Assembly: GCF_964656455.1 (NCBI RefSeq)
Contig: NC_135726.1
Span: 28,531,168 to 28,595,167, forward strand
DNA from: Halichoerus grypus
Taxonomy: Eukaryota > Chordata > Mammalia > Carnivora > Phocidae
Direction of reading: 5' to 3'
Length of the DNA stretch: 64,000 nt
The translations under genes were made by a program, and so were the position numbers. The notes beneath the pieces were generated by a model that saw only the letters and a program-made list of their open reading frames with translations, was not told the origin of the DNA and made no database searches. Positions 33,089 to 45,378 of this stretch are shown here, piece after piece. Numbering within the stretch: position 1 is the stretch's first letter; each line of letters starts with the position of its first letter.

Positions 33089-34084
33089 AAAGGTAGAAAA
33101 ACAAACATAGGGGATTTATTAGCCTTAACAGACGATACTAGCTGGAAGCTTCAATGGATCCCAAAAGATTTTCGACAGATTGCAAATGAGATGCCTTAAT
33201 GGTTTCTAAGAGACGGGGAATACGAAGCATTTAAATAGACGTCTTTCTCCTCTGAATGGTCTCCACGGATTTCCATCCCAAACATGCAGTGGACGGAACT
33301 ATCTGCAAGTCTCACTGCTCTGTCCTGCACTTCCAACTAGGCGTTCCACACAGGGGGCCTTCTTTTCTCGTCTCTGCGAAGAAAGCCCAAAACTTAGCCA
33401 GCACAGGGCGAGGTTCCTAGGAGACTGAATACACTTCCCTTTAAAGCACCTGTCATATAATCTGCCTCCCATCGGGCCCCCATCCCTCTGGCGCTCCAAT
33501 CCATTCGCTGCTGAGAATCACCATAGACGCTCTTAATCTACTTCCTCGGACTTATCTTTTAGGCTCCATCGGCCAGTTCTTATAATCCGATGACATAAGA
33601 TACGCTCAGCAAGCTGAGTGCCAATACCTCCAGCTCACCATGTTAAAATGGAATTATCGGGCTGAAATCAGAAGCCATGTCAATCTTCAACAAGCTGTCA
33701 TTATGGCTGTTGATTCAGGAGACCATGCTTTTCCCAGAGATCTGGGGTATTCCTGACAGATGTTTTGTTGGAATGAAGGAGGTCTCTTCAGAGGAGTCAG
33801 TGACAATACCAAATGAGGCTGAAACATCAAGAATCTGCAGATCTCTTGGTCCTGTATCTTTGGACGCCCTGGGAGAGACTAATGCACCAAAAGTGCATCG
33901 GAGGTGCATCTTATTTTTCAGAGAAGAGCAAGACAGCCCCCTTGGAGTGTCTTGTGAGCTTTAAAATGTAGTTGCTTTCTACCCGCTGAACGGAAATGTA
34001 GTCATCGTCAGAGCAATAATAACCAGAGAGATTCTATGTTCAACATGGCAGCCACCACCAGCCTGGCAGAAAGTAAGACACATC
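33089..34084. other. Unique, repeat-poor sequence
   Basis: No repeat family or gene recognised. The 33540-33960 part is conserved-looking and carries a perfect palindrome CTCAGCAAGCTGAG at 33605-33618. Paired open frames at about 33680-33960 lie on opposite strands without recognisable domains. Confidence 0.4.
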
Positions 34085-34675
34085 CGTTCTCCCCCACTCT
34101 CCAAACCTGTCAAAATGGCTCCCACTTCCCTCAGAGTAAAATCCAAAGTCTTCCCTGCATTCCCAGGCCCTTCCTGATCTCCTCTCTTACCTTGCCCACG
34201 CCATATCTCACCATTCTTGCTCTCTCTCTCTCTCGCTGTCTCCAGCCACCTTGGTCTGGTTGCTGCTTTTGAGAAACTCCAGGCACACTCCTACCTTGGG
34301 GTTCTGCACTGCCTGCCCCTCCTTCTTGGAATACCCCCACTCCACCAATCCTATTGGCTAACTCACTGAACACCTTCAAATCTGGGCTTACATGTCACCT
34401 CTTCAATGAGTTCAACCCTAACTATCCAGTACCCCTCCCACACACACACCTCTGCTCTTCTAAACCCCTTCACCCTGATCTACTTTCTTTTCTCCACACT
34501 GTTTCTACCTAACTTCCATATGACTATTTCGTTCTTCTGTTTATTGCCTCTTTCTGTGCTAGATTATCAGGTCCACAAGGTCAAGGATTTTGTTCTGTTT
34601 TGTTCACCAATGTATCCCACCAAAATAATACAGTCTGGCGCATACAGGTGCTCAACAAATAATCATTGAATGGTG
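34085..34675 (+). mobile_element. L2, sense, with 3' end
   Basis: Colinear with L2 3' sequence: 'CCCACTTCCCTCAGAGTAAA' and 'CCAAAGTCTTCCCTGCATTC', then CCCAGGCCCTTCCTGATCTC, 'TACATGTCACCTCTTCAATG', 'TCAGGTCCACAAGGTCAAGG', and the terminal 'CAGGTGCTCAACAAATAATC' with ATTGAATGG. Confidence 0.9.
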
Positions 34676-34679
34676 AATG

Positions 34680-34895
34680 GCTAAAATTTATTGGGTGCTT
34701 AGTATTTGCTCTCCTTGTGCTGAACACTTCACGTGTATACAGGTGGCAATCCACGAGAAAGGTATATTACTAGCCACATTTACAAGTGAAATTGAAGCAG
34801 AGAGAGGTGGATTAACCTGACCGGGTCATACAGCGAGTAAATAATGAAGCCAAGATTCAAACCCAAGCACTCAGTCCTTAACCACACCAACTACG
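34680..34895 (-). mobile_element. MIR, antisense
   Basis: 'ATTTATTGGGTGCTTAGTAT', then 'GAAGCAGAGAGAGGTGGATT' with AACCTGACCGGGTCATACAG, then 'CCAAGATTCAAACCCAAGCA', then CAGTCCTTAACCACACC: inverted MIR over nearly its full length. Confidence 0.88.
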
Positions 34896-35566
34896 TGGAC
34901 ACAAGCGATGCCAAGACGAGGATATGCTCTCAGCAGGCAAATCTTGCCTGTGGTAGCTATCAACCTGTTGCTCCTACATTCATTCTTTTCCGGGTAACTG
35001 CACCCCAGTTTTCCTTTAGAGAATCATTCCTTCTCCCACTTTGGGTCTGTGGGATGCCATTCCTGAGCAGCGGGGAAGCACGTGATGGGAGAAAGCCAAT
35101 CAGCACATGGCGTTCCTCGGGTCTTGGTGATTGGCTCAGGGATGGTCACATGACCTGATCGGAGCTGAGAATGCCGGGACTCGGCGGCTTCAGTTCTCCA
35201 GGACGGAGAGGCAGCGAAGCCGGGAAGCATGGTGGCACCATCTTGGGAGCTGGTGGGGATGAGGCAGTGCGGGAGCAGTGTCAACACCGAGGAAGTGGAG
35301 TCGGTGAATGCTGGGAGAGGCCCTGGGGCTGCCTAGGAGGTTTGTCTGAAGCCTTGAGATGCTCTTTTCTCCACCCCAGTATCCTCTGTGGGTAATGGTC
35401 TCTGTCTGTGGTGGTTCAGTGGGCAGGAGAACACATCCCCTTCCTTTGATTTGCTCTTATTTTCCCTTTCTCCCTCTTTTTTTGCTCTTTCCTTCTCTCT
35501 TTCCTTTCTTCCAACCTCCCTCTCGCTTCTTTCTTTCTCTCCCTTCCATCCCCCTTCCTTCCCTAA
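34896..35566. other. Unique sequence; pyrimidine tract at 35452-35566
   Basis: No gene recognised. Contains CCAATCAG and GATTGGCTCAGG words near 35096-35130 that recall the block at 7400. The last ~110 bp is almost pure pyrimidine on the plus strand. Confidence 0.4.
35452..35566. repeat. Polypyrimidine tract (CTTT/CCTT-rich)
   Basis: About 110 bp of impure C/T with very few purines. The composition allows triplex (H-DNA) structure in principle. Confidence 0.85.
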
Positions 35567-35800
35567 CATTAACTGAGTGGTTACTATGTGCCAGAAACCA
35601 TCCTGCATTTAAACACTTCAGCCCATTTTATTTTCACAACAGCCATCATAGTTAGGAATGTTTAATATGCCCGTTCTGAAGACGAAGGTGCAGGCTAGGA
35701 AATTTGCACAGGGTCACCAGGTTGGTAAGAGACAGAGCCGGGTTCCAAACCCAGGCATTCTGACTCCAGCCCAGGCACTCTTCATTGCTAGGGTACTCTG
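35567..35800 (-). mobile_element. MIR, antisense
   Basis: 'ACATTAACTGAGTGGTTACT' with ATGTGCCAG, 'CATTTTATTTTCACAACAGC', 'GCACAGGGTCACCAGGTTGG' and 'AGACAGAGCCGGGTTCCAAA' with CCCAGGCATTCTG: clear inverted MIR. Confidence 0.92.
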
Positions 35801-35910
35801 CCTCCCTTGTGGAGCTGAGGGTTATGTGTGGGGCCGGCCAGAGCTGATAGAAGGGTGGCTCTGGAGTCAGCCCAGTGTGAATGCCGGTAGCAGTGTAAGG
35901 GGCAGACCAG

Positions 35911-36060
35911 AGCAGTGATGAAGAACAAAGCTTTGATTGCAGGCCAGTTCTGGTTTGAGTTCGGCCTCTTCCGTAAATACTAGTCATGTGAACTTGGCCC
36001 GTTGATTAACCTCTCTGAGCTCTTGGATTCTCACTGGTGATGAGCAGTGAAAATCATGCT
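35911..36060 (+). mobile_element. MIR, sense
   Basis: 'GAGCAGTGATGAAGAACAAA', then 'GGTTTGAGTTCGGCCTCTTC', then 'TCATGTGAACTTGGCCCGTT' with 'AACCTCTCTGAGCTCTTGG', in MIR order. The 3' part is decayed. Confidence 0.75.
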
Positions 36061-38989
36061 ATCAGTCTCGAAATCATGTTGCCTGGTTTAACTGAAAAAA
36101 AAAAAAATGGATACAAAGTGTTGCTCCATCATTTGGTACATAAGTGAAAGCTACTATGATAATCACTAGTAATAGTCTTCTTATTGGTGACCCTTCGCAT
36201 CTTCAGTCCCAGCAGTGGTTGTCCTGAAGACAGAGAGCGAATGTGTTTTCTCCCTCATGACTTGAGCTGACAGCCCCCTTTCTAGCTTCACTCTTGGAAC
36301 TGAAGACTACTCACATGCTGCTGAAAAAAATACATTTAAACGATGCCAATTAAATTTTGTCAGCCTTCGGAAGGAAAACATGAGGTGCAACATTCAGGAT
36401 GTGACTGTGTTTAAAGAGATGTCCTCCGAAATACAGACGTTCCCCAATGAGGGGCGAATTAGCCTGAGTCCTTCCCAGGTGATACCAAGCAGACAGTGCT
36501 TTCAGAATGAGCGATCTGGCCCCGAAAGCGCTGGGACGGTGCCGCAGGGGTGAACCTTCGCGAGCAGGGACATCGCCTACAAATAGGAAACATCGCCCAG
36601 ATCTTGGATCAATGCAGCTGTGGAAAATGACATTTTAATAAACATTTTCTCCAAATGGAGGCACTTTTAGCGTAAAGCCTTTCTTTTCTGTCCTGAGAGA
36701 AACGGAATGTTTTGGCTAGGCTCAAACCACGACGGCAGTTATTTTCCAAACACGCATGTTTTCCGCGTGTCAGTTTCCCTGCACGTTGTAGATCATTTTC
36801 AAGACTCCTTGGGGAGAAGAGATCCGAAAAACATGATTGTCTTTGACTTGAGCGAGCAGAAGTCATGATACCTGGTTCACATTTGGGGGTGTTCAGCTCC
36901 CCCCTATCTCCTTCCCCCCTTCCCGTAACTCTTCCGTTGTATTTACGCTTCTGGGAGAGCAGGACTTCGGTGCCTCAGCGCTGACCAGAAGAGACTGGAC
37001 GTCAAAGCGCTTTGCCAGTTTCCACTTTTCCTTATAGTGTTCCTTTCCGCTTCAACTTTTACTTAAAAGAGAAAAAAGAAAATCCCGACTTAAGAAACCT
37101 TGATCTGTTTTGAACAGACTGGCCCCAGCTATTCCTTCCTGTGCTCCCCGAGACAGAGGGAGGCGTGGAGGCAAGAGGGCCTAGAAGATTCCAGGAGAAG
37201 GGAAGGAGGGGAGGTGCCAAGAGAGGGCAAGGGCGAATGGGGCCCGCTCTGCAGGGAACATTCAATAACTCTCTTACCTTTTATGCTGTAGGACAGGAGC
37301 TCATTTGCTCGATTTGGGGTGACAGCAGCTGGTTTTGTTACCGCATAGCTGGAGTTTTAAGTAAGTGCCCCTCTTGGAGGCTGAAGGCAGTGTTCGTTAT
37401 CTTAGCCGTGGGAGGGCATGGAAATCGGAGGCGGTTTGGCAACGCAGCATAAATCCAGTGTTTGTGAGCGGCCGACCCAGCCGGGGAGGAAGGAATGCAC
37501 AGTTTCCCTTTGACGGTGTGATTTCCTGCTTCTCCTCCGAGAGGTTGTCTGGACTGCGTGCAGAAGCAAAATCTGCATCAGTTACTTGAAAGGAAACCAA
37601 CCCAATTCCTGAAGGTTTGGCAGCAGAAATAGTCATTGTTGAGAAAGGGGAAGAAAGAAAAAAAAAAAAAAGACTAATGAACTCCCCCCTCTTCGGTACT
37701 TTCAAAGGCCTCTTGTGATGGTGGCTGCCTCTTTTTTTTATTTTTTTATTTTTTTTAACAGAGTTCTTAGGGACGCTCATTAACCCCTCAATAAATGCTA
37801 CTTTAAGGGCTTGTAACTTTGTCATTAAATCTGCACTCCAAGATGAATTAAGGTTGTCGCAAAGAAATGCCCTCCCCACCCCCGACGAGCCTCTTTACAA
37901 TTACCAAAAAGGCAGGAAAATACATTTGTGCAGGATTTTCAGTACTCATTTACGGGCCTCCCTGTCAAATAGTGATTAATTCGGGGCCACTTAAGTTTTT
38001 CTAACTTTCATCCATAATGGGCATGTTGACATTTTTATTTGAATCTCTTTACGCCATCCAAAATAATCTCCTTCAGCAACAGAAACTGATGGTTAATTGC
38101 GACAGAGCAGCTCTTACTCCTTCTCAGCCGACAGCCTCTTTCAGGATGGTTCTGAGCTCGGTGCCTATGGCACTCATGGACCCCGGTGACAGCGGCATGT
38201 CAGGTAGATTGATTGAATGGCCCCCTTGTTCCTGACTGGCTGTGTCTGTCTACACTGGTAGCCAGGCCAAACAAAGCCCTTCGCATCTAAATATAGCATT
38301 TTCTTTGGCCCCAGGCCCTCACTGTCTTGTTTTCCTATTCTTCCACGCTCTAAAACAAATACAAGCGCGTCCCACTTTAGCATGACTTATTTTTTTTACC
38401 CAGATTTGCATATTCCATGGGTCAGACTCTGTCCTGCAAATAGAACTTCATGCACAATTAATTTGATTTTCTGGTTAATTGAAGGCTCACCAGAAAAAAC
38501 TGCTTTGGAAATTCACTGCTTACTGCACAGTCCTCTGAAAGTGTGTCCAGATGCTCTCAGAGCAGCAGAATCTTGGAACTGAAAGAGAAGTGGGCATCTG
38601 TGTGCCCAGACCCCTGGGTGGGTGGAAGGCAGGACTGATGGATCCTGGAATTTATGTCTTTGGCACAGCCCTTCCATTTTTGAACACATTTCCAAAATTG
38701 TTCTTTAGGTATTTCCTTGTGTTGCCTGCCCTGCTTATTAGTGAATTTTAAAAATTGTTTTCTTGATTAGGGGGGAGTCAGCAGGCCTTCAGGACCCCAC
38801 ATTGGCCATGGTCCTATGGATGTGGAGTTCCTGGGATGGAGGTGTGAGCGGGTGACTGCCAGAGGCACGAATCTTCTGTAGATGTCACAGATTCTCCAAG
38901 CTGTTTTCTTATCTTCTGTTCCCCTCCAAGCGTGGCCTGAGCGAAACAGTTCCAGATATTTGGAATTCAGCTAGATGAGGTTCTGTTCA
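36061..38989. other. Long repeat-poor unique region
   Basis: About 2.9 kb without an interspersed repeat that I recognise, apart from simple A/T runs near 36097, 37660 and 37731. Parts at 36260-36880 and 37900-38560 have conserved-noncoding character. A minus-strand frame at 37397-37879 is open for 160 codons, but it crosses the A/T runs (giving Lys and Phe runs) and has no recognisable domain. I do not call it a gene. Confidence 0.4.
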
Positions 38990-39005
38990 TCAATCTGGTG
39001 TTTTA

Positions 39006-39209
39006 TTTTTTTTAAAGATTTTATTTATTTATTTATTTGACAGAGAGAGGGAGAAAGCACAAGCAGGGGGGGTGGCAGGCAGAGGGAGGGGGAGAAGCAG
39101 GCTCCCCGCTGAGCAGAGAGCTCTAAGTGGGGCTCCATCCCACGACCCTGAGATCATGACCTGAGCTGAAGGCAGCCGCTTAACCGACTGAGCCACCCAG
39201 GCGTCCCAG
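39006..39209 (-). mobile_element. Can-SINE, antisense
   Basis: AAAGATTTTATTTATTTATT tail, GA-rich body, and inverted head ending GAGCCACCCAGGCGTCCC. The 16-bp target-site duplication TCAAT(C/T)(T/C)GGTGTTTTA lies at 38990-39005 and 39210-39225. Confidence 0.96.
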
Positions 39210-39329
39210 TCAATTCGGTGTTTTAGTGCACTGTGAGACTAGCCCTTACAGAATGTTGGTATAACTTGAGGCACAAAGAAGAAAGAAAAATGACTAATTT
39301 AAGATGATCTACCTACCATGTTTTGATCA

Positions 39330-39438
39330 TAAAAGTAATATGTGTTATAATAAGTTCAAACAATACAGAAAAGTAAAGGAAAGTTGAAGTCCCCCAAAGT
39401 CCTGCAGAAATAAGTATTTTACAATAAAAATTAAAAAA
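39330..39438 (-). mobile_element. Possible L1ME-like 3' fragment, antisense
   Basis: 'AAAAGTAATATGTGTTATAA', 'TTCAAACAATACAGAAAAGT' and 'GAAGTCCCCCAAAGTCCTGC' are the typical start of antisense old LINE-1 3' UTRs. Confidence 0.5.
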
Positions 39439-39966
39439 AAAAAAAGCATGTGGCTGAGGCCCATGTGGAGGTGGTATGGCTCTGAATGGAGATGTTTAAG
39501 CTGTCCACCCTGCCACCTGCTTCTTCTGACTTCTGAGCCTTGATGGAAACGCCAATCAACCTTCCAGTTCCTCTGGAAGACCCCACCAAGAACAGGGTTA
39601 TTCAGGGACATCTAAGGAGAACGATGGCCATAAGCTCTCCAGGTCCCAGAGTTCTATCTTTGGATCCAGTGGGACCCCAGAAATCTGCTCCTTTGTGCTG
39701 TATGTATTTAGCCCAAGGTGAGGAGATACATAGCACACGTGGTCGATCCTCTGCCCTCATCTTTGTCCAGCCTAGATATGACCTTGAATCCTTCTCACAA
39801 CGGGGTTCTTCAAACCCGCCACCAAGCAACTGAAATGCACACTAGATAGGCACCCATTTGCCCCGCTTTTTTGCTCTAGTGCTGGGAATTTTGTAACTGC
39901 ATTTGCTCTCATGTTGACATTGAACTTCTTTCTGTTCTCATTGGCCCCTTTTGAAGAGCTCTGAGT
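39439..39966. other. Unique sequence, nothing recognised
   Basis: No gene, RNA or repeat recognised. Confidence 0.4.
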
Positions 39967-39980
39967 ATAAGGTTTATTTT

Positions 39981-40196
39981 ATTTAAAGATTTTATTTATT
40001 TATTTGAGAAAGAGAAAGAGCGCGAGTGGTGGTGGGGGGGGGAATAGAAGGGGCAGGAGACGAAGAGGGAGAGAATCTGGCAGATTTGAGCTGAGTGTGG
40101 AGCCCAATATGGGGCTGGATCTCACGACCCTGAGATCGTGACCTGAGCCAAAACCCAGAGTCGGACGCTTAACTGACTGAGCCACCCAGGCACCCC
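39981..40196 (-). mobile_element. Can-SINE, antisense, older subfamily
   Basis: Inverted head carries the older 'AAAACCCAGAGTCGGACGCT' form and ends GAGCCACCCAGGCACCCC. Target-site duplication ATAA(G/A)GTTTATTTT at 39967-39980 and 40197-40210. A G-rich slipped tract (GGTGGTGGGGGGGGG) lies in the body. Confidence 0.95.
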
Positions 40197-40210
40197 ATAA
40201 AGTTTATTTT

Positions 40211-43099
40211 TAAATGAAGCTTCTGAAATTTTTTTCTCCCTTCCGAAGAACTGGGTGCTCCAGTGAAGTGAGGCTTTGTCATTGGTCGCCATTCCCCTTT
40301 CACCCTTGCTGCCGGGAGGCTCTGAGTCGGATCTCAAAGTTCAGTGACAGTAAACATAATGAGCCTTATAATTGCCCTACTGCAACCTTCTTTTTCCTTG
40401 TCCAGAGTTGTTGTTTCTACCATGTGTGTGTTTGGTTAGGAATTGCCTCATATCAAAGAGGCAAAGGGATAAATAAATAAATACACAAATTAAAAAATCA
40501 TGCAGCCAAGCCACTGTCTTATAAACCCAAGCCTCAGCCCGAGAGCTCGTTCTGTTTTCCTTTGTGCTTAAACACTTACGTCCATGCTTTTGCACTCTGT
40601 TTAAGAAGAAAAATGGCCGCCAGAACAATGTGACTGGAACCCAACAGGAGAAATAAAATGGGGCGGATGGCCTCTGGAGAACGTTGTCAAGGCCCATTTT
40701 ACAGATAAGCCAGGGCAGACATGAAGGAGGACTCAGCTTCTAGGGGTGGCCGGAGTATGTGTGAGTTGGCAGGTCAGTCCAGAGTCCTGCCTCCAGGCCA
40801 CCGTGGCTTGTCATCTTGGGCAACCTTTTCTGTTTCGAAAGCACTTCGGCACTCCCCGATCATTCCAAATGCTGCTGGGGAGCACCCTTCCTTTCTACTG
40901 TGTTTACCCATCAGAGTCTCTCTGACTTTGGAAAAGCACAAAATCTCTCAAGGAAGGAAGGAACGTAGGTACTTGGCTTTCAACCCCCCAACACGGAGAA
41001 ACAATCTGAATACACAAAATTAGAAAAGCATACCACAGAAGGGTTGTTTAAAATTCACAGCTGTCAACATCAAGTATTTTGTGTGAGAGAAAGAACGTAG
41101 GAAACATCGGGTTAACAAAGTAGCTGCAGATGGATGGGTTCGCGCCTGGGACGGGGCTGGCATTGTCCGAGCTGTTTGCAGAGGCTCATTTGCATTCGGG
41201 GACAAAGATTCCCTGTGGGAGACCCTTTCTCTCCAGCCTCCTCCCCAAAAAGGCGCCTCACCATCCGCAGTGAAGATAGTCTGCCTCAGTCCCCTCATCC
41301 GAAACCTACAGGAACGAACACAAATCTGTTATTTTAACACAACGTGGGCACAAAGTGATGTTTTCACTCCGAAGAAAGCCCGGGGAAGCCAAAGAATGGG
41401 GCCTTTTATTTGCAGGAGATACTCAAAGGAAGTGGGATTGAACTGCGGGCCAGGGTAGATGAATAAAGTTGTTAGAAACTTTGCAGCCTGTGGTCTGGGA
41501 GCTCCACTGTAAGTTTCTCGACTGTCAGCTTGAAGCACTTTGCATCAGAATGCATAATTGTATCTGTTAATGACATTTTTAGCTTAGCTCTCCAACATAG
41601 AATAAATTCATCTCCCCCCCCGCCCCCACTTTTCATACTGCCTGGGAGAGGACTTTTTTTTTTTTGATTCAATAAACATGATTGACAACAGAGAATGTAG
41701 ATTTGCTTTCTTTCTGCTCCGACTGTATTTTTGAGTCTAGGAGGCACACATGGATTTTGCTGATGATGCGGTGGCAGGCTGTTAACAATTGCATTCATTC
41801 CACAAATTCTAAAGGCCCCAGCTTATGACTCTCGGAAGAAGTAGCTGGAAAGTGGCACGGAGAAAGGTTTAAAAATACACTGAAATTAAGGACATTGGAA
41901 GCACCGTGTCTAAAGCGAAATGGCAGAGTAGAAATGGCATGTCGATGGTAAAGGCCAGCCTGGGAGGAGGCCAGGGCAGCCTCTGCGAGCAGGGCCCTGA
42001 GCTCTGGGGCTCCCATCCCTGGGCCACATCTCAAGGGCCTTGCCCTTGAAAGGCCTCCACCCTTCACCTGCCTTTGAACCAGGGGCACTTGGAGCTTCGA
42101 ATCTGGCCCTGCCCGGCTGGACAGCTGTTTTACTTGCAAAGATTGCGAGTCAGAGGATTAGAACCAGCACCCTGACCTACCTGGGACTGTGGGAGGGAGC
42201 CTGGGGCACCCATATCCCCTTCCCATCTCTCCCTCCCTCCCTGTGTTCCCGAGCTGCCCGGAAGAAGGGGTAAGAGTCCCCCTTTCCCGTCTGGATGGGG
42301 AACAGCACAGGAAAGATGACTTTAACCAAGGCCGAGAAGCCCAAGGGACATTGTGATTTCTGAGGCCCTGGCATGAGGCGCCGGGAGTCTGGGGGTGGCG
42401 ACTGCCTGGCCCTATTATCAAGAGTGGCCCCATGATGTAACTGAGGGCCTTGACACCAGCTCTTTAAATCAGGGACTCCTTTAGGGGCTCCCCACTGCCA
42501 TTGTTTCTAATGGCCTTAATCCCAGGCCTGCGGGGCAAGTTAAATAATTTTTCTTTTTTAACCACCAAAAAAACCTCCCTCGGGTTTGAGTAGGAGAGAG
42601 AGAGAGAGAAAGGAAATCCCCCAGAGCATACATAATCTCCTCTTGATCTGGTCTCCCCGGGCCCTTGGTTTGCAAACTTAAGCCTTCAGGAGAGCTTCAG
42701 GAAGAGGAGCGGGAGGATCTCGCTGCCTGGGTTTGGGAGAGCATGCTAAGGGGGGGGTGCCTGTGACGCCTTCAGGGGCCCCCAGCCCGTACCGGCCTCT
42801 GACCACTGTCTCAGACATCTGTGCTCAGCCCAGCATAGGCCGCTCTGAGCCGTGTGCAGCTCTTGGTGTCTGTGGTCGTAGGTCTGTGTCCAAGCGAGAG
42901 GTCAGATGAGATCATCAGGGTGGAAGAGCTTTGTAAACTCTAAAGCACTGGACAAATGTCAGTCTGTTTTCATTCGTAGCCAGTAGAACCGTCTCCCTCC
43001 TGCCAAGGAGACTATTATTTTTTTTTCTTTGGTCTGAGTATTTTTGTACTTGTTAACTAATATTGACTGAGAGCCTACCACTGACCAGGCACTTTAAAG
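40211..43099. other. Long repeat-poor unique region
   Basis: About 2.9 kb with no recognised family. Simple features are a C-rich run near 41615, a T run near 41655, a (GA)n run at 42593-42611 and a G9 run near 42750. GC content rises at 41930-42700, but no CpG island is visible. Open frames of up to 114 codons are unrecognised and mutually overlapping. A small MIR-like piece may lie at 42905-42960. Confidence 0.4.
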
Positions 43100-43662
43100 G
43101 CATGAATCAGATCCTGTCACTCCCCTCCTTCAAACACTCTGTGGCTGCTCATCCCACGTAGAACAGCGTTCAGAGTCCTCCCGTGGTCCGCAAGGCCGCC
43201 TCTGAGCAGGCCGTGCAGCCCCCTTCTCATCTTTACCCTGCGCCACCCCCTCTCCCCTTCTGCCCCCCGACCAGGTACCCTCCTTGCTGCTCTTCAAACG
43301 CGTCAGCTTTATGCTCATCGTAAGGCCTTTGCACGTGCTGTTGAATCTGCCCAGAAAGCTCTCTTTCATCCCCTCGGATCTCCATGCGAATGTCACTTCC
43401 TCCAAGAGGCTGTCCTTGACCACACTCTCTAATCCACGCCCCATACCTGATACTCTAGCCTCTACCTTGCTTGAAGTCTCTTCTTGGCTCCCCATCATAA
43501 CCTGAAATTGTTGAAGATCTGTATAATAGCGTGTAAGAGTGCGTGTGTGCGTTTACTGCTTGTCTCCTCCACTAGAACCCACGCTCCCCCAAGAGCATCT
43601 GGCCTGTGACTGTGTGTGCATGGTACCCAGCACATAGTAGGTGCTCAATAAATGTTTATGGT
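43100..43662 (+). mobile_element. L2, sense, with 3' end
   Basis: 'ATGAATCAGATCCTGTCACT', 'CGTAAGGCCTTTGCACGTGC', 'GCGAATGTCACTTCCTCCAA' and 'GAGGCTGTCCTTGACCACAC', ending 'GTACCCAGCACATAGTAGGT' with GCTCAATAAATGTTTA. A well-preserved L2 3' section. Confidence 0.93.
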
Positions 43663-44440
43663 GTGAACGCACAGCCCCGAGGATACCAAGATGAGAAGTT
43701 GGGGGCTCATAGTCCTGGGCTTTATCTGATGGGATTTAGCTTAGAAGGGAAGCAAGAATAATTAATAACTCACTCTTTACTTTGTGACTCAGTATGAAAG
43801 ACTCAGACGTTCAGGTTACTTTTCATAAGACTTGTCCAAAATTGAGGATCTGGTTTCTAAGGTCCTCTTGGAACCTGGAAGTGAGAACCACACACTAAGA
43901 GGACCACCTACCTCCCAGGGACTAGATGGACCTTCTCTACCTCTCTCTCAGCTGCCTCTTTGCAGAGAAGGTGAGAACCACCTCCTCTCTGCCCTGCTGA
44001 TCCGTTTAAGTCAGCGCCTCACCCAAGCTGAGCCAATTACACTCCCTCGCCCCCAGGCCAAGGGTGACCAGGAGCCTGGAGCTGGGCCAGCTGGGGATTT
44101 TCCAACAGGAACTAGAGAGAAAAACTTTTTCTGTCCAGTCACTAAGCTGTTGAGGATGCGAGGCCAGGAACCACCGTTCATGGAACTTGCAACTTCAACC
44201 GCCCCAGGAAGAGATTCAGGGACAAGAAGCAATGGTGGAGATGGAGACATAGAGAATGTCTGGCTGGTTGGTTCCACTCTTGCTCCCTCCCTTACCTACA
44301 GTCCTGAGCACTAAATCCCCCCTTTCTGCATGAGCCTACCTCAAGCTGTTTGGTGGTGGTGGTGTGTTTTTTGTTTTTGTTTTTTTAAATCAACCCACAG
44401 TGCCCTGATGAGTATATTTTTATTTAAACTACTTATTTAA
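43663..44440. other. Unique sequence with an unrecognised 160-codon open frame
   Basis: A plus-strand frame at 43832-44314 is open for 160 codons, tied for the longest in the window. It shows no domain, signal peptide or neighbour support, and composition is ordinary GC-rich intergenic DNA. The part near 44020 (GAGCCAATTACACTCC, then GGGCCAGCTGGGG) may be an old repeat. Not called as a gene. Confidence 0.35.
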
Positions 44441-44660
44441 TTACTCTAAAATAAACTCATGTCATTGAAAAATTCAGACTCTCCAGGAGATTGCATGATG
44501 AAAAGGGGTCTTCTTCCCTGGCCCCCACTCCCTCCTGTGCCTCAGCACCCCCCCTCCCCGCCTCATTCCCTAGAGGTAATGGCAGCCACTTGTTAAACTG
44601 ATTATCCTTCTTACTGTCATCTGACTAACTTCTGGCAAGCATTTTGAAAGGCAGCAGAAA
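44441..44660 (-). mobile_element. Possible L1ME-like 3' fragment, antisense
   Basis: 'CATTGAAAAATTCAGACTCT', a C-rich 'CCCCCACTCCCTCCTGTG' segment and 'CCCTAGAGGTAATGGCAGCC' follow the order seen in antisense old LINE-1 3' UTRs. Weak. Confidence 0.35.
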
Positions 44661-45244
44661 AATCCTTTGTAATTTTGATTTATCTGATTGTAATATATAT
44701 TCCTCTTGTAGATTTTCAAACAATGGGTTATTCAACCATTTATTTCAGTCAGCTTTGTCTGCATTAGTAAATGTTTTGACATTAGCCATTTATTTCAGAG
44801 ATGAATGATTCATTTGGGTATTTCTCAACAACATAAAATAATACTCTGGGTGAGGGCATTGCTGACTTTTTGGCAGGGACTGAGTTACTCCTTTTCACAT
44901 TCTTTTTACCGATCGTGGTGCTTTGTGCCGAGTAGGCGCACAGTATGTGTCGGAAAGGATGAGGAATTTGGTGAAAAGAAGCCCAGGATGGAAGGGGAAA
45001 GAATGAAATTTTATTGAGTACTTTCAACGTACCGTGGACTTGGCATGCTTTCTCTCTTTAGTTGTGGCTGTAACTCTGAGAAGCTCTGCTTTCTTCTTCC
45101 TTCCCCAGCTGATTGTTTTTTTTCTTTCCATTCCATGTGTCTCCTGCAAATTCATTTTGCTTAGGTTAGCAGGGGTTGGTTTCTGTTGCTTGCAACTCCA
45201 GAACCCTGACAGAGAAATCAGTGCCTAGAACATAGAGTGTAATG
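44661..45244. other. Unique sequence, nothing recognised
   Basis: A piece near 45010-45060 (TTATTGAGTACTTTCAACG) may be MIR-derived. Otherwise nothing seen. Confidence 0.35.
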
Positions 45245-45378
45245 GACTGGGCAGATAGAAACAGATAGACTCCATTTGCAAATGAGGAGAATGAAGGTAC
45301 AGACCCATTAAGTGCTTTGCTTCAGGCTACAGAGCTAGGGAGTGGCCAAACAGGAATTAACTCGGGCCTGTCAGGGTA
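45245..45378 (-). mobile_element. MIR fragment, antisense
   Basis: 'CTCCATTTGCAAATGAGGAG', then 'GTGCTTTGCTTCAGGCTACA' with GAGCTAGGGAGTGGC, then 'CAGGAATTAACTCGGGCCTG': diverged inverted MIR core. Confidence 0.65.

Noticed and set aside
37397..37879. Minus-strand open frame of 160 codons
   Set aside because: Crosses A/T runs that give Lys and Phe homopolymers; no domain, splice or neighbour support; lies in unique noncoding-looking DNA.
43832..44314. Plus-strand open frame of 160 codons
   Set aside because: No recognisable domain, GC-rich context where chance frames are common, and partly overlapping repeat-like text.
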